In this document: positions 1 to 7,838 of the stretch, one piece after another
Numbering within the stretch: position 1 is the stretch's first letter
Layout of the letters: each line of letters starts with the position of its first letter
NCBI GenBank assembly: GCA_030765685.1
Contig: JAVCCB010000016.1
Location: forward strand, 1-40,751
Reading direction: 5' to 3'
DNA: 40,751 nucleotides
Source of the DNA: Candidatus Tantalella remota
GTDB lineage: Bacteria > Omnitrophota > Gorgyraeia > Tantalellales > Tantalellaceae
Notes under the pieces: generated by a model
Told to the model about the DNA's origin: nothing
The model's database searches: none
The model's input: only the letters and a program-made list of their open reading frames with translations
Program-made: the position numbers and the translations under genes

Positions 1-66
1 CTTTCTTTAACATATCGTATATTTATTCTCATATTCCTTTGCCTTTCTTATGTTCACCGCAGGTTC

Positions 67-1398
67 TTATAAGAGATCCGCGGCGAGTGACGCCAGGGAG
101 CTTCTCTCACTCTTATTAAGCGTCATATGCCCGAACATCTTCTGCCCTTTCATCTTTTCTACGCAATACGTCAGGCCGTTACTCGAAGAGTCGAGATAAG
201 GATTATCGATCTGGTACGGATCTCCGGTGAGCACCATCTTAGTGTGGTTGCCCGCTCTACTTATAACGGTCTTCACTTCATGCGGCGTCATGTTCTGCGC
301 CTCGTCTATGATTATGAACCTGTCGGGAATACTCCGGCCGCGCATGAACGTCATGGCTTCCAGTTCTATGACCTCTTCTTTAATGTATTTATCTATCGTA
401 GCCTTCGTCTTTGTCTTAGAACCAGAGTCTTTATCCTTTTTCTCGGCGTTAAATATATATTCCAGATTATCGAATATGGGACCCATCCAGTTCTCTATTT
501 TCTCTTCTTTCGTCCCCGGAAGGTATCCTATATCCTTCCCAAGAGGCATGACCGGCCTGGAGACAAGAAGCCCTTCATAAGACTTATCCCTGACCACCTT
601 CTGAAGACCGGCGGCGATCGCCAAAAGCGTCTTACCCGTTCCCGCGGGGCCAACCAAAGTAACAAGGCTTATATCGTCGTTAAGGAGCAGCTCTATTGCC
701 ATTGCCTGCTCTTTATTCCGAGGTCTTATTGCCATTACGTGGGATTTATTAAAGATGAGCGGCATCAGGATATCGAACTCTTCTTTGTACCTGCCTATCG
801 CCGTATGTTTCGGATCCTGCTCGTCCACAAGAAAAGCAAACTCGTTGGGAAAAAACTTGTCGTCCTTCACCTTGAGCTCTTTTTTCTTATAGAACTCATC
901 TATCGTCTCCCTATCAAGCGTCAGGTCATGCCAGCCCTTATACAGCTTTTCAAAATCTATTTTTTGCTTCTCAAAATCAACACTGGTAAGACCTATGGCA
1001 TCCGCCTTTATCCTCGAGTTGATGTCTTTAGAAACGAATATAACATGCTCTCCCTTGTCTTTCAGGGAATACGCCGTAAGGAGTATTTTATTGTCGGTTA
1101 TTTTACTCGAAAGCCCTACCAGGTTTTCCGCCTTCTTCAGGTCAAGTCCTGTTATTATCTTCAGGAGACCTCCGTTCTCCATCGGAAACCCTTCTCCGGG
1201 TTCCCCTTTCTGCCGAAACTCATCCAGCATACGTATGGCTATCCTGGCATTACGTCCTTTTTCATCATGGCTCCTCTTGAACGTATCAAGCTCCTCAAGT
1301 ACTTCTATAGGCAGAATGACCACATTGTCAGCAAATGACACAAGTGAATTCGGGTTATGCAGGATTACGTTGGTGTCCAGAACAAATGTTTTTTTCAA
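67..1398 (-). CDS. PIN-domain PhoH-type ATPase (PhoH2/YlaK family)
   Basis: The protein is an N-terminal PIN nuclease-like domain fused to a PhoH P-loop ATPase, the PhoH2 arrangement linked to RNA unwinding and cleavage. The PIN motif FVLDTNVILHNP begins near residue 5. Walker A is GPAGTGKT at about 250-257, followed by IIDEAQN and the usual family ending SERSSLASLAADLL. An upstream ATG exists at 1422, but a TTG at 1396-1398 is the better start: AAAGGAG (1404-1410) lies 5 nt before it and the conserved KKTFVLDTN follows at once, giving 443 residues. A second, PIN-less PhoH (ybeZ) lies near 34 kb. The neighbour across the spacer is divergent. The family is secure; the exact RNA substrate is not visible. 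Confidence 0.93.
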   Translation of the reverse strand: MKKTFVLDTNVILHNPNSLVSFADNVVILPIEVLEELDTFKRSHDEKGRNARIAIRMLDEFRQKGEPGEGFPMENGGLLKIITGLDLKKAENLVGLSSKITDNKILLTAYSLKDKGEHVIFVSKDINSRIKADAIGLTSVDFEKQKIDFEKLYKGWHDLTLDRETIDEFYKKKELKVKDDKFFPNEFAFLVDEQDPKHTAIGRYKEEFDILMPLIFNKSHVMAIRPRNKEQAMAIELLLNDDISLVTLVGPAGTGKTLLAIAAGLQKVVRDKSYEGLLVSRPVMPLGKDIGYLPGTKEEKIENWMGPIFDNLEYIFNAEKKDKDSGSKTKTKATIDKYIKEEVIELEAMTFMRGRSIPDRFIIIDEAQNMTPHEVKTVISRAGNHTKMVLTGDPYQIDNPYLDSSSNGLTYCVEKMKGQKMFGHMTLNKSERSSLASLAADLL

Positions 1399-1504
1399 AA
1401 TTACTCCTTTTCTGATATTCATACTAAGCGAAACGCCTAAGCGGCGGGGTTATTATTACTAATAATATCACAATTCATCTTTTTCAGGAACAAATTTTCT
1501 ATAC

Positions 1505-1539
1505 TCGTATTTCGTATATCGTATTTCGTATGTCGTAAA
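1505..1539. repeat. Heptamer array, TCGTATN family
   Basis: Five contiguous 7-nt units in perfect register, for example TCGTATT and TCGTATA, differing only in the last two positions. It sits in the divergent spacer between the PIN-PhoH gene and the DUF3108 gene. Confidence 0.85.
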
Positions 1540-1566
1540 CCGAATTACGCCTACTGCTCACTATCA

Positions 1567-1595
1567 TATACAATCGGCATACTTTCGATTATAAT
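1567..1595 (+). promoter_or_regulatory. Candidate promoter of the DUF3108 lipoprotein gene
   Basis: A perfect TATAAT (1590-1595) lies 17 nt after TATACA (1567-1572, 4 of 6 matches to TTGACA). The ATG at 1603 is only 7 nt beyond the -10 box, so transcription would start at or next to the start codon. No Shine-Dalgarno sequence precedes it, so the transcript may be leaderless. Confidence 0.55.
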
Positions 1596-1602
1596 ATAAA
1601 AC

Positions 1603-2421
1603 ATGCGAAAAATACACCTCGCCATTCTTTGCGTTATCGTTACTATATTAGCCGCGGGATGCGCCAATACGGCAAAGGTCCATTCTATAGCCTCAGTAAA
1701 GGAAGTCACGGAACAGCAGGTGGTCTCGTCCATGGCTGAAAAACCCCGATTTTATACCCGTAAGCGGCTTACATATATCATGGCGTGGAATGGGATCCCC
1801 GTAGGCAGAATAATGGCTGAGAGCGGCGACATCATCGAATATGAAGGATACGAGGTCTATACGCTCAAGCTCGTGACGGAATCCAATAAATTTCTTTCCA
1901 AGATCTATAGAGTTGAGGACACCTATACGTCATACATCGATACTACCACCATGACCAGCCGTTTTTATGAGGCTGATCGCAAAGAAGGCAACTACAGAAA
2001 GCATCTGGTGGTGAAGTATGATTTCGACAAAAATGAGGCTATTTATACCAATCTTACGGATGGGTCGGTAAAAACCTGCCCTATAAAGGAGAACGTCCAG
2101 GACCCGTTAAGCTCTATATGCTATTTTATGACCCTCCCGCTTAAGCCCGGAGAGGAAGTGAATTTTTACGTTAACCTGAATGAGAAGAACTATGACCTGT
2201 CCGGCAAGGTGGAAACAATAGATGTCATCAAACTTCCGCGCCTGGGGAACTTTCCCGCTTTCAAGATAAGGCCTTACGTGACATTGAATGGAAAGGAAGT
2301 TAAAAAAGGTCGGGCATGGCTGTATTTCGCCGCGGAAGGCAACCGGTATCCGCTTTTCGGCGTAGTACGCATTCCCTTCGGCCGGGTCACCGCGACACTG
2401 GTCTCGATAGAAGATCTCTAA
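1603..2421 (+). CDS. DUF3108 lipoprotein
   Basis: A 272-residue exported lipoprotein. The N-terminus has MRK, a hydrophobic stretch and the lipobox LAAGC with the lipidated Cys at 20; Ala at +2 would permit outer-membrane sorting. The mature part matches the DUF3108 pattern as I recall it (a YIMAWNGIPVG-like opening followed by beta-rich sequence). Members are secreted proteins of unknown biochemical role in Gram-negative bacteria. It is one of only two plus-strand genes in the window. The start is fixed by the signal peptide although no ribosome-binding site is visible. The gene ends just before an 8-nt repeat array. Family assignment is good; function is unknown. Confidence 0.85.
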   Translation: MRKIHLAILCVIVTILAAGCANTAKVHSIASVKEVTEQQVVSSMAEKPRFYTRKRLTYIMAWNGIPVGRIMAESGDIIEYEGYEVYTLKLVTESNKFLSKIYRVEDTYTSYIDTTTMTSRFYEADRKEGNYRKHLVVKYDFDKNEAIYTNLTDGSVKTCPIKENVQDPLSSICYFMTLPLKPGEEVNFYVNLNEKNYDLSGKVETIDVIKLPRLGNFPAFKIRPYVTLNGKEVKKGRAWLYFAAEGNRYPLFGVVRIPFGRVTATLVSIEDL

Positions 2422-2440
2422 CGATAGATGATGTTAGGAT

Positions 2441-2463
2441 ATCGGGGAATCGGGATATTAGGA
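2441..2463. repeat. Octamer array, ATCGGGGA family
   Basis: Three units of 8, 8 and 7 nt (ATCGGGGA, ATCGGGAT, ATTAGGA) begin 19 nt after the DUF3108 stop. The same word family recurs at 8202-8256, 21911-21973 and near 22205 and 23362. Confidence 0.65.
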
Positions 2464-2523
2464 ATGGGTCAAGGTTGTGTTGGAAGGTTACGGCTATAGA
2501 ATCGGCTGTCGGTGTAGGGTTAC

Positions 2524-2592
2524 GGTTCAGCCCCAACCATAAACCCTATAACGATTCCAAAGACGCAACCGATTAACGATTGACGTGTTACT
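2524..2592 (+). repeat. 69-bp dispersed repeat, copy 1
   Basis: This segment is 66 of 69 identical to the reverse complement of 7835-7903; the three differences are all A/G. Both copies run directly into a TACTRAA heptamer array, so the repeat is larger than the conserved core. Confidence 0.85.
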
Positions 2593-2655
2593 GAATACTA
2601 AATACTGAATACTGAATACTATACACCAACGGCGAGCAAATGACTGAATACTAAA
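2589..2655. repeat. Heptamer array, TACTRAA family
   Basis: Five perfect-register units at 2589-2623 (TACTGAA, TACTAAA and variants), then the linker word GGCGAGC (2631-2637), then more units at 2642-2655 that stop 8 nt before the Shine-Dalgarno of the nitroreductase gene. Confidence 0.88.
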
Positions 2656-2675
2656 TACAAAGCAAGGAGTCCCAT

Positions 2676-3221
2676 ATGCAATCCTTTATCGAACTCGCGA
2701 AAAAACGAAGAAGCACCAGGGTCTACGATCCGCGACCGATAGACCGCAAAGACCTGGACACATGCGTCGAAGCGGCACTACTCTCTCCGTCAGCCTGTAA
2801 TTCTCAGCCCTGGAAATTCATCATAATAGACGACGCTTCCCTGAAAGAAAGTATCTCCAGTCGGGTGATCACCGGCCGTTACAGCATGAACACTTTCGCC
2901 AGTGGAGCCGCCGCTTTCATAGCCGTCGTAGCCGAACCCGTAAAACTCCCCTCCTGGGTGGGAGGCAAACTGCGCGGTACCGATTTCCAGAAGATAGATC
3001 TGGGCATCGCGTGCGAGAACCTCTGCCTCGAGGCCGAGGATCTCGGTATAGGAACATGTATGCTCGGCTGGTTCAATGAAAGAAGGCTGAAGAAGATGCT
3101 GAAAGTCCCGCGATCGCGAAAGATCGAACTGTTGATCTCTCTGGGATACCCGACTCCGAGGGAGGTGCCGAATAGGCGCCTGAAGGAACGTGAAGAAGTG
3201 CTATCGCATAATAAGTACTAG
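2676..3221 (+). CDS. Nitroreductase-family flavoprotein
   Basis: A 181-residue FMN-dependent nitroreductase-fold protein. Family signatures are the N-terminal RRSTRVYD, SPSACNSQPWKF at about 38-49 in the position of the usual SGGNxQPW FMN motif, and LGIGTCMLGWF near 122-132. Members transfer hydride from NAD(P)H to nitroaromatics, quinones or flavins; the substrate here cannot be read from sequence. The start is well supported: AAGGAG at 2664-2669 with 6-nt spacing. Unusually, the stop codon TAG (3219-3221) is the first three bases of a heptamer array. The gene stands alone on the plus strand between arrays. Confidence 0.9.
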   Translation: MQSFIELAKKRRSTRVYDPRPIDRKDLDTCVEAALLSPSACNSQPWKFIIIDDASLKESISSRVITGRYSMNTFASGAAAFIAVVAEPVKLPSWVGGKLRGTDFQKIDLGIACENLCLEAEDLGIGTCMLGWFNERRLKKMLKVPRSRKIELLISLGYPTPREVPNRRLKEREEVLSHNKY

Positions 3222-3253
3222 ATTCTAGATGCTGGATTCTCAATGCTCGTTGT
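3219..3253. repeat. Heptamer array starting at a stop codon (TAGATTC family)
   Basis: Five 7-nt units in register (TAGATTC, TAGATGC, TGGATTC and variants). The first three bases are the nitroreductase stop codon. Reverse-complement units of the same words occur at 6950-6970. Confidence 0.8.
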
Positions 3254-3402
3254 AGAAAAATCCAAAATCCTAAGCCCAAAATCCAAAAGAATCATTAAAA
3301 CCCAAAACCCAAAAGAAACGCTACTTTTGGGTTTTGTCATTCGGATTTCATTTGTCATTTGAATTTTGTTATTTGGATTTAATCTGATGGATGGCGAGCA
3401 AA
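3254..3402 (+). repeat. Dispersed repeat of about 140 bp, copy A
   Basis: An A-rich segment built on AATCCAA/ATCCTAAGCCCAAA-like words, then ACGCTACTTTTGGGTTTTG, then T-rich complementary words, ending in GATGGATGGCGAGCA. Related copies lie at 6797-6949 (reverse), 20315-20406 (truncated) and 22267-22430. The A-rich left half and T-rich right half can pair with each other. Confidence 0.85.
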
Positions 3403-3444
3403 AACTAAATACTAAATACTGAATACTAAATACAAACTACTCTA
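3403..3444. repeat. Heptamer array ending on a stop codon (TACTRAA family)
   Basis: Six 7-nt units in register. Read on the minus strand, the array begins with TAGAGTA, whose first three bases are the stop codon of the SGNH gene (3442-3444). Confidence 0.85.
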
Positions 3445-4473
3445 ATCTTCGCGCACTAGATCGTTGTCAACGAGGAACACGTAAATCTCCTCCGCCGCGA
3501 TCCTGTTAGCGATCTCATTCGGATGATGATCGGTCGGATTTACCCAAAGGTCGGAATCTTTATATCTGGAGAACGCGGGCAGAAGATCCACCAGAAGAAT
3601 GCCCTCTTTCTCACAGAATCCTGTCAGCTTATCATGTATCGCTTTGAACGGATATTTATTGAAGTCGTACAGCAACGGAAAGAGCACTATGACCATCCTG
3701 CTGCCGTTACCTCTGACGTCACGGTTAAACTCTTTTAATATGTTGAATTTTTTCTCCGCATACTCGCCCTCGAACGCTTCAAGATAGACTTCCGTGGTCA
3801 CATTATGAAGTTTTCGTTTATCCAGCATATGACGCACAAAACCATAGATCCTGATCTTCTGCCTCCACGGATCAAACGGCTGATCCGGGTCGTTCTGATC
3901 GATAAACTCAAAACCGCTTATCCTCTCTATTTCCGGCAGGCCGAAATCGTTCAATACAAATCCGTATAGAACGATATCGTATTTTCGCCGGGAAGATTCG
4001 CGATTGTACACCAAAATGGTCTCTTCAAGATCATCCGCCTGCCTGCCGCAGTTTTTCACCTTGGTATCATAGCCGCTTTTGTTCAATGACTCCTCCAAAA
4101 GGGTCATATACATGTCTTTAAATCTTACGCCCCTTCCATACGCGAAAGAATCGCCCAACCCTAAAATAAGATTCTCCCTGTTATAATTCTCCTGCCTCCC
4201 CCGGGGATACAACTCCACAAAGTTATCGGGCAATCTGTACCCCCTAGTATTCTGGTCGTGACGCAGGCCATAGATAGTATGCGAGCCCTCTTTCCCCAGG
4301 GCATCATGGTACCCCCGCGGATTGGTGTAATATTCCATACTGTCGTTGTTGAACCTGTAATACGGAGGCCCCCATATCCTGAGCGATATTTCGAGAACTA
4401 TCAGGACAATGGCAACGTTTATAAGGACCGTCACTACTTTGAAAATGAGTATTTTTTTAGGATTGTTGCTCAT
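3442..4473 (-). CDS. Membrane-anchored SGNH-hydrolase-like protein
   Basis: A 343-residue protein with one N-terminal membrane helix (about residues 9-33) and an outside-facing SGNH-like domain. The GDSF block is at 107-110, a Gly block at NCGRQADD (141-148), an Asn in VLNDFG near 175, and a C-terminal DHHPN supplying the Asp/His pair. SGNH enzymes are esterases or acyltransferases acting on lipids and polysaccharides, so an envelope O-acetyl role is plausible but unproven. The start has GAGG 4 nt upstream. Sequence around the blocks is divergent, so I call the fold rather than a specific enzyme. Its stop codon is part of a heptamer array. Confidence 0.75.
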   Translation of the reverse strand: MSNNPKKILIFKVVTVLINVAIVLIVLEISLRIWGPPYYRFNNDSMEYYTNPRGYHDALGKEGSHTIYGLRHDQNTRGYRLPDNFVELYPRGRQENYNRENLILGLGDSFAYGRGVRFKDMYMTLLEESLNKSGYDTKVKNCGRQADDLEETILVYNRESSRRKYDIVLYGFVLNDFGLPEIERISGFEFIDQNDPDQPFDPWRQKIRIYGFVRHMLDKRKLHNVTTEVYLEAFEGEYAEKKFNILKEFNRDVRGNGSRMVIVLFPLLYDFNKYPFKAIHDKLTGFCEKEGILLVDLLPAFSRYKDSDLWVNPTDHHPNEIANRIAAEEIYVFLVDNDLVRED

Positions 4474-4503
4474 AAAACCTCAATATTAAACAGTGATCAG
4501 TGA

Positions 4504-4601
4504 AAAGGTACCGGGTCCTGGGTACCGTGTATCGGATTGCTCGGTACCCGGTACTCGGTACCAATAGCGAGCAAACACACCTGAATACTATATACTAAAT
4601 A
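4504..4601. repeat. Heptamer arrays, CCGGTAC and TACTRAA families
   Basis: Units such as CCGGGTC, CTGGGTA, CTCGGTA and CCCGGTA run from 4504 to 4560 with a single 1-nt phase slip at 4539. They are followed by the linker AGCGAGC and three TACTRAA-type units at 4581-4601. Confidence 0.8.
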
Positions 4602-4616
4602 TGGATACCAAAAAAA

Positions 4617-4638
4617 ACCCGGCTTAATTCAGCCGGGT
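4617..4638 (-). terminator. Rho-independent terminator of the TIGR04073-like gene
   Basis: An 8-bp perfect stem ACCCGGCT/AGCCGGGT with a 6-nt loop, followed in the minus direction by a run of eight T (4610-4617). The A/T tract on the other side makes it nearly symmetric. The same core stem occurs in the terminator at 13551-13576. Confidence 0.9.
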
Positions 4639-4660
4639 TTTTTGTTTCTCTCACATTAAA

Positions 4661-4957
4661 TTACTTACTCATTGCCGCGTCGTCTTCGGGATACCAGAAT
4701 GTCGCTATGCGCCAGACACCCCCCACGAATCTTGCTATACCTCTACCCACATCGTCGTTCGTCGCGCTCGTGCACTCCGGATAAGCAGGCGTTCCCTTGG
4801 TGTTCGTCTCGTTAATTGAGTCCGGGACCTCTATCTGCCCGTACACGATCTCATCAAGTCCCTCACCCAGGTTCTTTAAAGGTTTGTTCGTAGAAGCAAA
4901 CACGCTTACATTAAACACCATTACTAATATAACTAAAAGTATGAAAAACTTCTTCAT
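4661..4957 (-). CDS. Small secreted protein, TIGR04073-like (exosortase-associated)
   Basis: A 98-residue preprotein with signal peptide MKKFFILLVILVMVFNVSVFA followed by STNK. The mature part carries LKNLGEGLDEIVYGQIEVP and a C-terminal RFVGGVWRIATFWYPEDDA. This layout (small, secreted, glycine-rich, ending in a T-F-x-x-P-like motif) matches my memory of TIGR04073, a family noted alongside exosortase systems; no exosortase gene is visible here. I chose the ATG at 4957 over an in-frame one at 4996 because a G6 ribosome-binding site lies 5 nt before it and the signal peptide begins there. It is a monocistronic unit with its own strong promoter and terminator, which suggests high expression. 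Confidence 0.75.
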   Translation of the reverse strand: MKKFFILLVILVMVFNVSVFASTNKPLKNLGEGLDEIVYGQIEVPDSINETNTKGTPAYPECTSATNDDVGRGIARFVGGVWRIATFWYPEDDAAMSK

Positions 4958-4984
4958 CTTCACCCCCCTTTTACCTTTTAGTGG

Positions 4985-5013
4985 AGTATATCTCATAATT
5001 TTAAAAAAGTCAA
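4985..5013 (-). promoter_or_regulatory. Sigma-70 type promoter for the TIGR04073-like gene
   Basis: TTGACT (5008-5013) and TATACT (4985-4990) on the minus strand with a 17-nt, A/T-rich spacer, 28 nt before the start codon. Each hexamer is one mismatch from consensus. Confidence 0.8.
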
Positions 5014-5082
5014 GTCACCGCGCGGCGTTTTAACCACCGTTTCAAAAACATTGTTCGGCAAATAAACCAAGTGCCTCGCTCG

Positions 5083-5592
5083 CTATATTATGCCCGAAAA
5101 AGCAAGACCCGCGATGGTCTTGGAATCCTTTATCTTCCCGGAGGTAAACAGCTTTTTCGCCTCAGCGCGGCTGAAGATCCTGGTGCGTATCATCTCATCG
5201 TCGTCCATCAAGGCCTCTTTCGTTCCTACGCATCTGCCTTCGTAAATATAGATCTTTTCATCGCAGAACCCGGGGGTCGTATATATCATCCCGGTCCTCT
5301 TCAGGCCTTTTATTTCGTACCCTGTCTCCTCGGCCACTTCCCTCACCGCGCAAAACCGAGGGGTCTCTCCCTTTTCCAGTTTTCCGGCGGGCAGCTCCCA
5401 GATATATTCCCCTATCACGCCGCGATATTGTCTTATAAACACGATCTTCCGCCCGATAAAGGGTACGACAAGGACCGCTCCCGGATGCTTGACCTCTTCA
5501 AAATATGCTTCTCGTCCGTCAGGAAGTTTTTTTACTGTCTTGAAAACCTTTATGAGACGTCCGGAGAAAACACTGCGCCGGCTTACGCTCAT
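5083..5592 (-). CDS. Nudix hydrolase, ADP-ribose pyrophosphatase type
   Basis: A 169-residue Nudix protein. The Nudix box is complete: G70, E76, R84, E85, E88, E89 and G91 in GKLEKGE...REVAEETGY, which binds the catalytic divalent metal. [19 protein letters not shown] before the box and [14 protein letters not shown] after it are typical of ADP-ribose/sugar-nucleotide pyrophosphatases (NudF-like), which yield AMP and ribose 5-phosphate. Its ATG starts one base after the stop codon of the response regulator upstream, so the two are co-transcribed and probably translationally coupled. The subfamily is likely; the exact substrate is inferred. Confidence 0.9.
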   Translation of the reverse strand: MSVSRRSVFSGRLIKVFKTVKKLPDGREAYFEEVKHPGAVLVVPFIGRKIVFIRQYRGVIGEYIWELPAGKLEKGETPRFCAVREVAEETGYEIKGLKRTGMIYTTPGFCDEKIYIYEGRCVGTKEALMDDDEMIRTRIFSRAEAKKLFTSGKIKDSKTIAGLAFSGII

Positions 5593-5593
5593 A

Positions 5594-6007
5594 TCAGCCG
5601 CCCCCGAGGCGTTGAATGGCGAGATTTAATATCTTGAGCATGACTACCTGCTCCAGATAACTTAAGCTGAATGGTTTGATTATATAATCGTCCGCTCCGA
5701 GCTTGAAAGCTTCCTCTATTACCTCTTCGTTCGCCACGCTCGTCATCATTATCACTTTTGTGCTGGGCGCCAGCTCCTTCACCTCGCGGAGAACCTGTAT
5801 CCCGTCCTTTCCCCAGCCAAGACGTATGTCGAGGAGCACCAAGATCGGCCGCTCCGTATCAACAAGCTTTACCGCTTTTTTCCCGTTAGTAGCCTGTATG
5901 ACATCATAACCCTTGTGTATAAAAAAATCGTGAAGAAATGACACTATCCCCACCTGGTCGTCAACAACAAGTATCTTGTGTTTGTTCTCATTCCCGGATG
6001 ACTGCAT
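5594..6007 (-). CDS. Stand-alone response regulator receiver domain (CheY-like)
   Basis: A 137-residue receiver domain with nothing attached. It has acidic pair D16-D17, phosphoacceptor D60 (LLDI), T89 (MMTS) and K111 (IKPF), a full set for phosphorylation by a histidine kinase. There is no output domain, so it must act by protein contact. The start at 6007 is chosen because GAAAGGG lies 5 nt upstream; a longer in-frame ORF to 6100 would overlap the promoter. No kinase gene is adjacent. It is followed directly by the Nudix gene. Confidence 0.9.
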   Translation of the reverse strand: MQSSGNENKHKILVVDDQVGIVSFLHDFFIHKGYDVIQATNGKKAVKLVDTERPILVLLDIRLGWGKDGIQVLREVKELAPSTKVIMMTSVANEEVIEEAFKLGADDYIIKPFSLSYLEQVVMLKILNLAIQRLGGG

Positions 6008-6071
6008 AAAAACCCTTTCTTTGTATGTACCCCGCTCCCGATGGGAGACATCAAGGTACGGCTGACACTTG

Positions 6072-6100
6072 AGTATACATAATGCTTGAGACATTTTCAA
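6072..6100 (-). promoter_or_regulatory. Promoter of the response regulator-Nudix pair
   Basis: TTGAAA (6095-6100), 17-nt spacer, TATACT (6072-6077) on the minus strand, giving a leader of about 60 nt. Confidence 0.7.
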
Positions 6101-6130
6101 CCCTTAGCGGTATTTACCGTCCGCGCATAA

Positions 6131-6159
6131 AAAAGCGAAGGGAAAAACCCTTCGCTTTT
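6131..6159 (-). terminator. Rho-independent terminator of the small membrane-protein gene
   Basis: A perfect 12-bp stem whose minus-strand arm starts AAAAGCGAAGGG, with a 5-nt loop and a T-rich exit. It lies 20 nt beyond the stop of the 6180-6551 gene. Confidence 0.88.
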
Positions 6160-6179
6160 AATTTTTTGTTCTCTAACGC

Positions 6180-6551
6180 TTATTTCTTCAGGTAATCCAA
6201 CACCGCTTCGTTCCTCTTCTTTTCCCATTCCTTTTTAAAATCGGAACGATGCTTAGTCTTCAATTCAGGCATTATCGTATAGGTACTGCGAAACCCGTAT
6301 TTCGTAGAGCTGCATATTTTTTCGTCGCCCCCAAGGGTAGTCCCCTTGAATATCAACGAAGTAAATATGACAAGCAGCACGATACAGGAAGCCGTATATT
6401 TTTTTGCTCTGTGTGACCACAAAGCTACCGTCTTAGTCCGCATTCGCACTCCGAAATCCACCTCACCATTCAGAAAATCACCGGCAAGATCCATCGCTTC
6501 CTCCCTATTCCCTGCGTCACAGATAAGTTCAACCATAGTTCTGTACTTCAT
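6180..6551 (-). CDS. Hypothetical single-pass membrane protein
   Basis: A 123-residue protein I do not recognise. An N-terminal soluble segment (about 1-48) begins with VELICDAGNREEAMDLAGDF, a helical pattern with acidic/hydrophobic spacing. It is followed by a basic stretch (SHRAKKY) and one membrane helix (about 53-69), then a charged C-terminal tail rich in Lys and Glu. The basic side faces the cytoplasm, so the tail would be outside. The gene has its own promoter (6600-6628) and terminator, which supports it being real and independently expressed. GGAAAG precedes the ATG. Confidence 0.7.
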   Translation of the reverse strand: MKYRTMVELICDAGNREEAMDLAGDFLNGEVDFGVRMRTKTVALWSHRAKKYTASCIVLLVIFTSLIFKGTTLGGDEKICSSTKYGFRSTYTIMPELKTKHRSDFKKEWEKKRNEAVLDYLKK

Positions 6552-6599
6552 TTTACTTTCCCCATTCTGCCAAGCATGCTTACTTTTCTTTCTTTAACA

Positions 6600-6628
6600 A
6601 GTTTACACCGGAAACCCCCTAAAGTCAA
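6600..6628 (-). promoter_or_regulatory. Promoter of the small membrane-protein gene
   Basis: TTGACT (6623-6628), 17-nt spacer, TAAACT (6600-6605) on the minus strand, about 50 nt before the start codon. Confidence 0.72.
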
Positions 6629-6759
6629 CTAGCTTTTTTATATCCTAACCTTAGGGGCAAAATAAGCTCAGCTTAACCCTTTGGGATAATTACTTAACTT
6701 TCGTAATGCTAACAGGTTGGGGTTATTGTAGGTGAGTTTTTGGGCGAGTTTGCGCACTA

Positions 6760-6794
6760 TTTAGTATTTAGTATGCAGTATTCAGTATTTAGTT
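6760..6794. repeat. Heptamer array, TTTAGTA family
   Basis: Five perfect-register units (TTTAGTA, TGCAGTA, TTCAGTA and variants), the reverse complement of the TACTRAA words. It abuts the 140-bp dispersed repeat on its right. Between the promoter at 6628 and this array I see no gene. Confidence 0.85.
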
Positions 6795-6796
6795 TT

Positions 6797-6970
6797 TGAT
6801 CGCCATCCGTCAGATTAAATCCAAATGTCAAAATCCAAATGACAAATGAAATCCAAATAACAAAACCCAAAAATGGCGTTTCATTAGGATTTTGGGTTTT
6901 AGAGATTCTTTTGGATTTTGGGCTTAGGATTTTGGGTTTTCAAAAACGAGCATCTAGAATCAAGCATCTA
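6797..6970 (-). repeat. Dispersed repeat of about 140 bp, copy B (reverse) plus heptamers
   Basis: Reverse-orientation relative of 3219-3402. Within it, AATCCAA/ATGTCAA/ATGACAA units run in 7-nt register at 6818-6870 with one 4-nt interruption. It ends with three GCATCTA/GAATCAA units (6950-6970), matching the TAGATTC-type array that precedes copy A. It occupies most of the spacer before the inositol monophosphatase stop codon. Confidence 0.82.
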
Positions 6971-6991
6971 ACTCCCGCCCCTGGTAAACGT

Positions 6992-7780
6992 TTATGCCGG
7001 CAGGGTATTCTTGAACAGTGCCAGCATCTCATCATGCACTTTGCCGTTGGTGGCGACTATATCTTTCTTAAAAATATCGGCTTCTTTTCCGCGTATCCGG
7101 GAGACCCTTCCTCCCGCTTCTTTGACTATGATCTGGCCCGCTGCTGTATCCCAGGGATGAAGGCCCATCTCCCAGAACCCGTCGAACCGGCCGCATGCCA
7201 CATAACACAGGTCCAACGCCGCCGACCCTGCACGGCGAACAGCCTGAGCATGCTTAAGCATCATCTTGAAGCTTTCGACATTGTCCAATTTTCCGGCAAT
7301 ATCATAAGCGAACCCCGTGCCGACAAGGGACCTTTCGAGCTTATCCGCTTCCGATATCCTTATGGGGGCACCGTTCACCGCGGCGCCTTTTCCCTCCGCT
7401 GCCGTAAACATCTCATCTCTGGACGGATCGTAGACGACCCCTGCCCTGACTGCTCCGTCAACAACAACGCCTATGGAAACACAAAAGAAAGGGAACGCGT
7501 GCGTATAATTGGTCGTACCATCCAGGGGATCTATCACCCAGAGGAAATCATCCCCGGCTGGCTTTTCGCCGCTCTCTTCCGCCAATATCGAATGGGAAGG
7601 AAACTCTTTCATTATAGACTCGATTATCATCTTCTCCGACGTTTTATCAACGTTCGTGACCAGATTATGAGTGTCTCCCGCCTTACAGGACACTTCCTTA
7701 AGTTTATCCAGCTGTCCCAAAATGTATTCCCCCGACTCTCTCGCAGCTTTAGTGGCAACTTCCATTATTTTATCGTACAT
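6992..7780 (-). CDS. suhB: Inositol-1-monophosphatase family protein (SuhB-like)
   Basis: A 262-residue member of the Mg-dependent, Li-sensitive phosphatase family. Metal-binding motifs are complete: E68-E69 in LAEESGE, D84/D87 in WVIDPLDGTTNY, and a C-terminal WDTAAG...EAGG. It would hydrolyse inositol or related sugar phosphates; in Enterobacteria SuhB also modulates rRNA transcription, which cannot be assumed here. The start at 7780 is preferred to the in-frame upstream codon at 7801 because GAGGAG lies 7 nt before it. An array of TTTAGTA heptamers lies just upstream. Confidence 0.92.
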   Translation of the reverse strand: MYDKIMEVATKAARESGEYILGQLDKLKEVSCKAGDTHNLVTNVDKTSEKMIIESIMKEFPSHSILAEESGEKPAGDDFLWVIDPLDGTTNYTHAFPFFCVSIGVVVDGAVRAGVVYDPSRDEMFTAAEGKGAAVNGAPIRISEADKLERSLVGTGFAYDIAGKLDNVESFKMMLKHAQAVRRAGSAALDLCYVACGRFDGFWEMGLHPWDTAAGQIIVKEAGGRVSRIRGKEADIFKKDIVATNGKVHDEMLALFKNTLPA

Positions 7781-7803
7781 GTTTCGCTCCTCTGGTAACA
7801 CTT

Positions 7804-7838
7804 ATCAGTATTTAGTATTCAATATTTAGTATTTAGTA
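7804..7838. repeat. Heptamer array, TTTAGTA family
   Basis: Five units in register beginning 24 nt upstream of the suhB-like start codon and overlapping the right edge of the 69-bp repeat copy 2. Confidence 0.85.

Noticed and set aside
127..1338. Plus-strand open frame of 403 codons
   Set aside because: Antisense shadow of the PIN-PhoH gene.
2589..2655. TACTRAA units as CRISPR repeats
   Set aside because: The units are contiguous 7-mers without spacers.
6839..7798. Plus-strand open frame of 319 codons
   Set aside because: It begins in a dispersed repeat and is antisense to the inositol monophosphatase gene.
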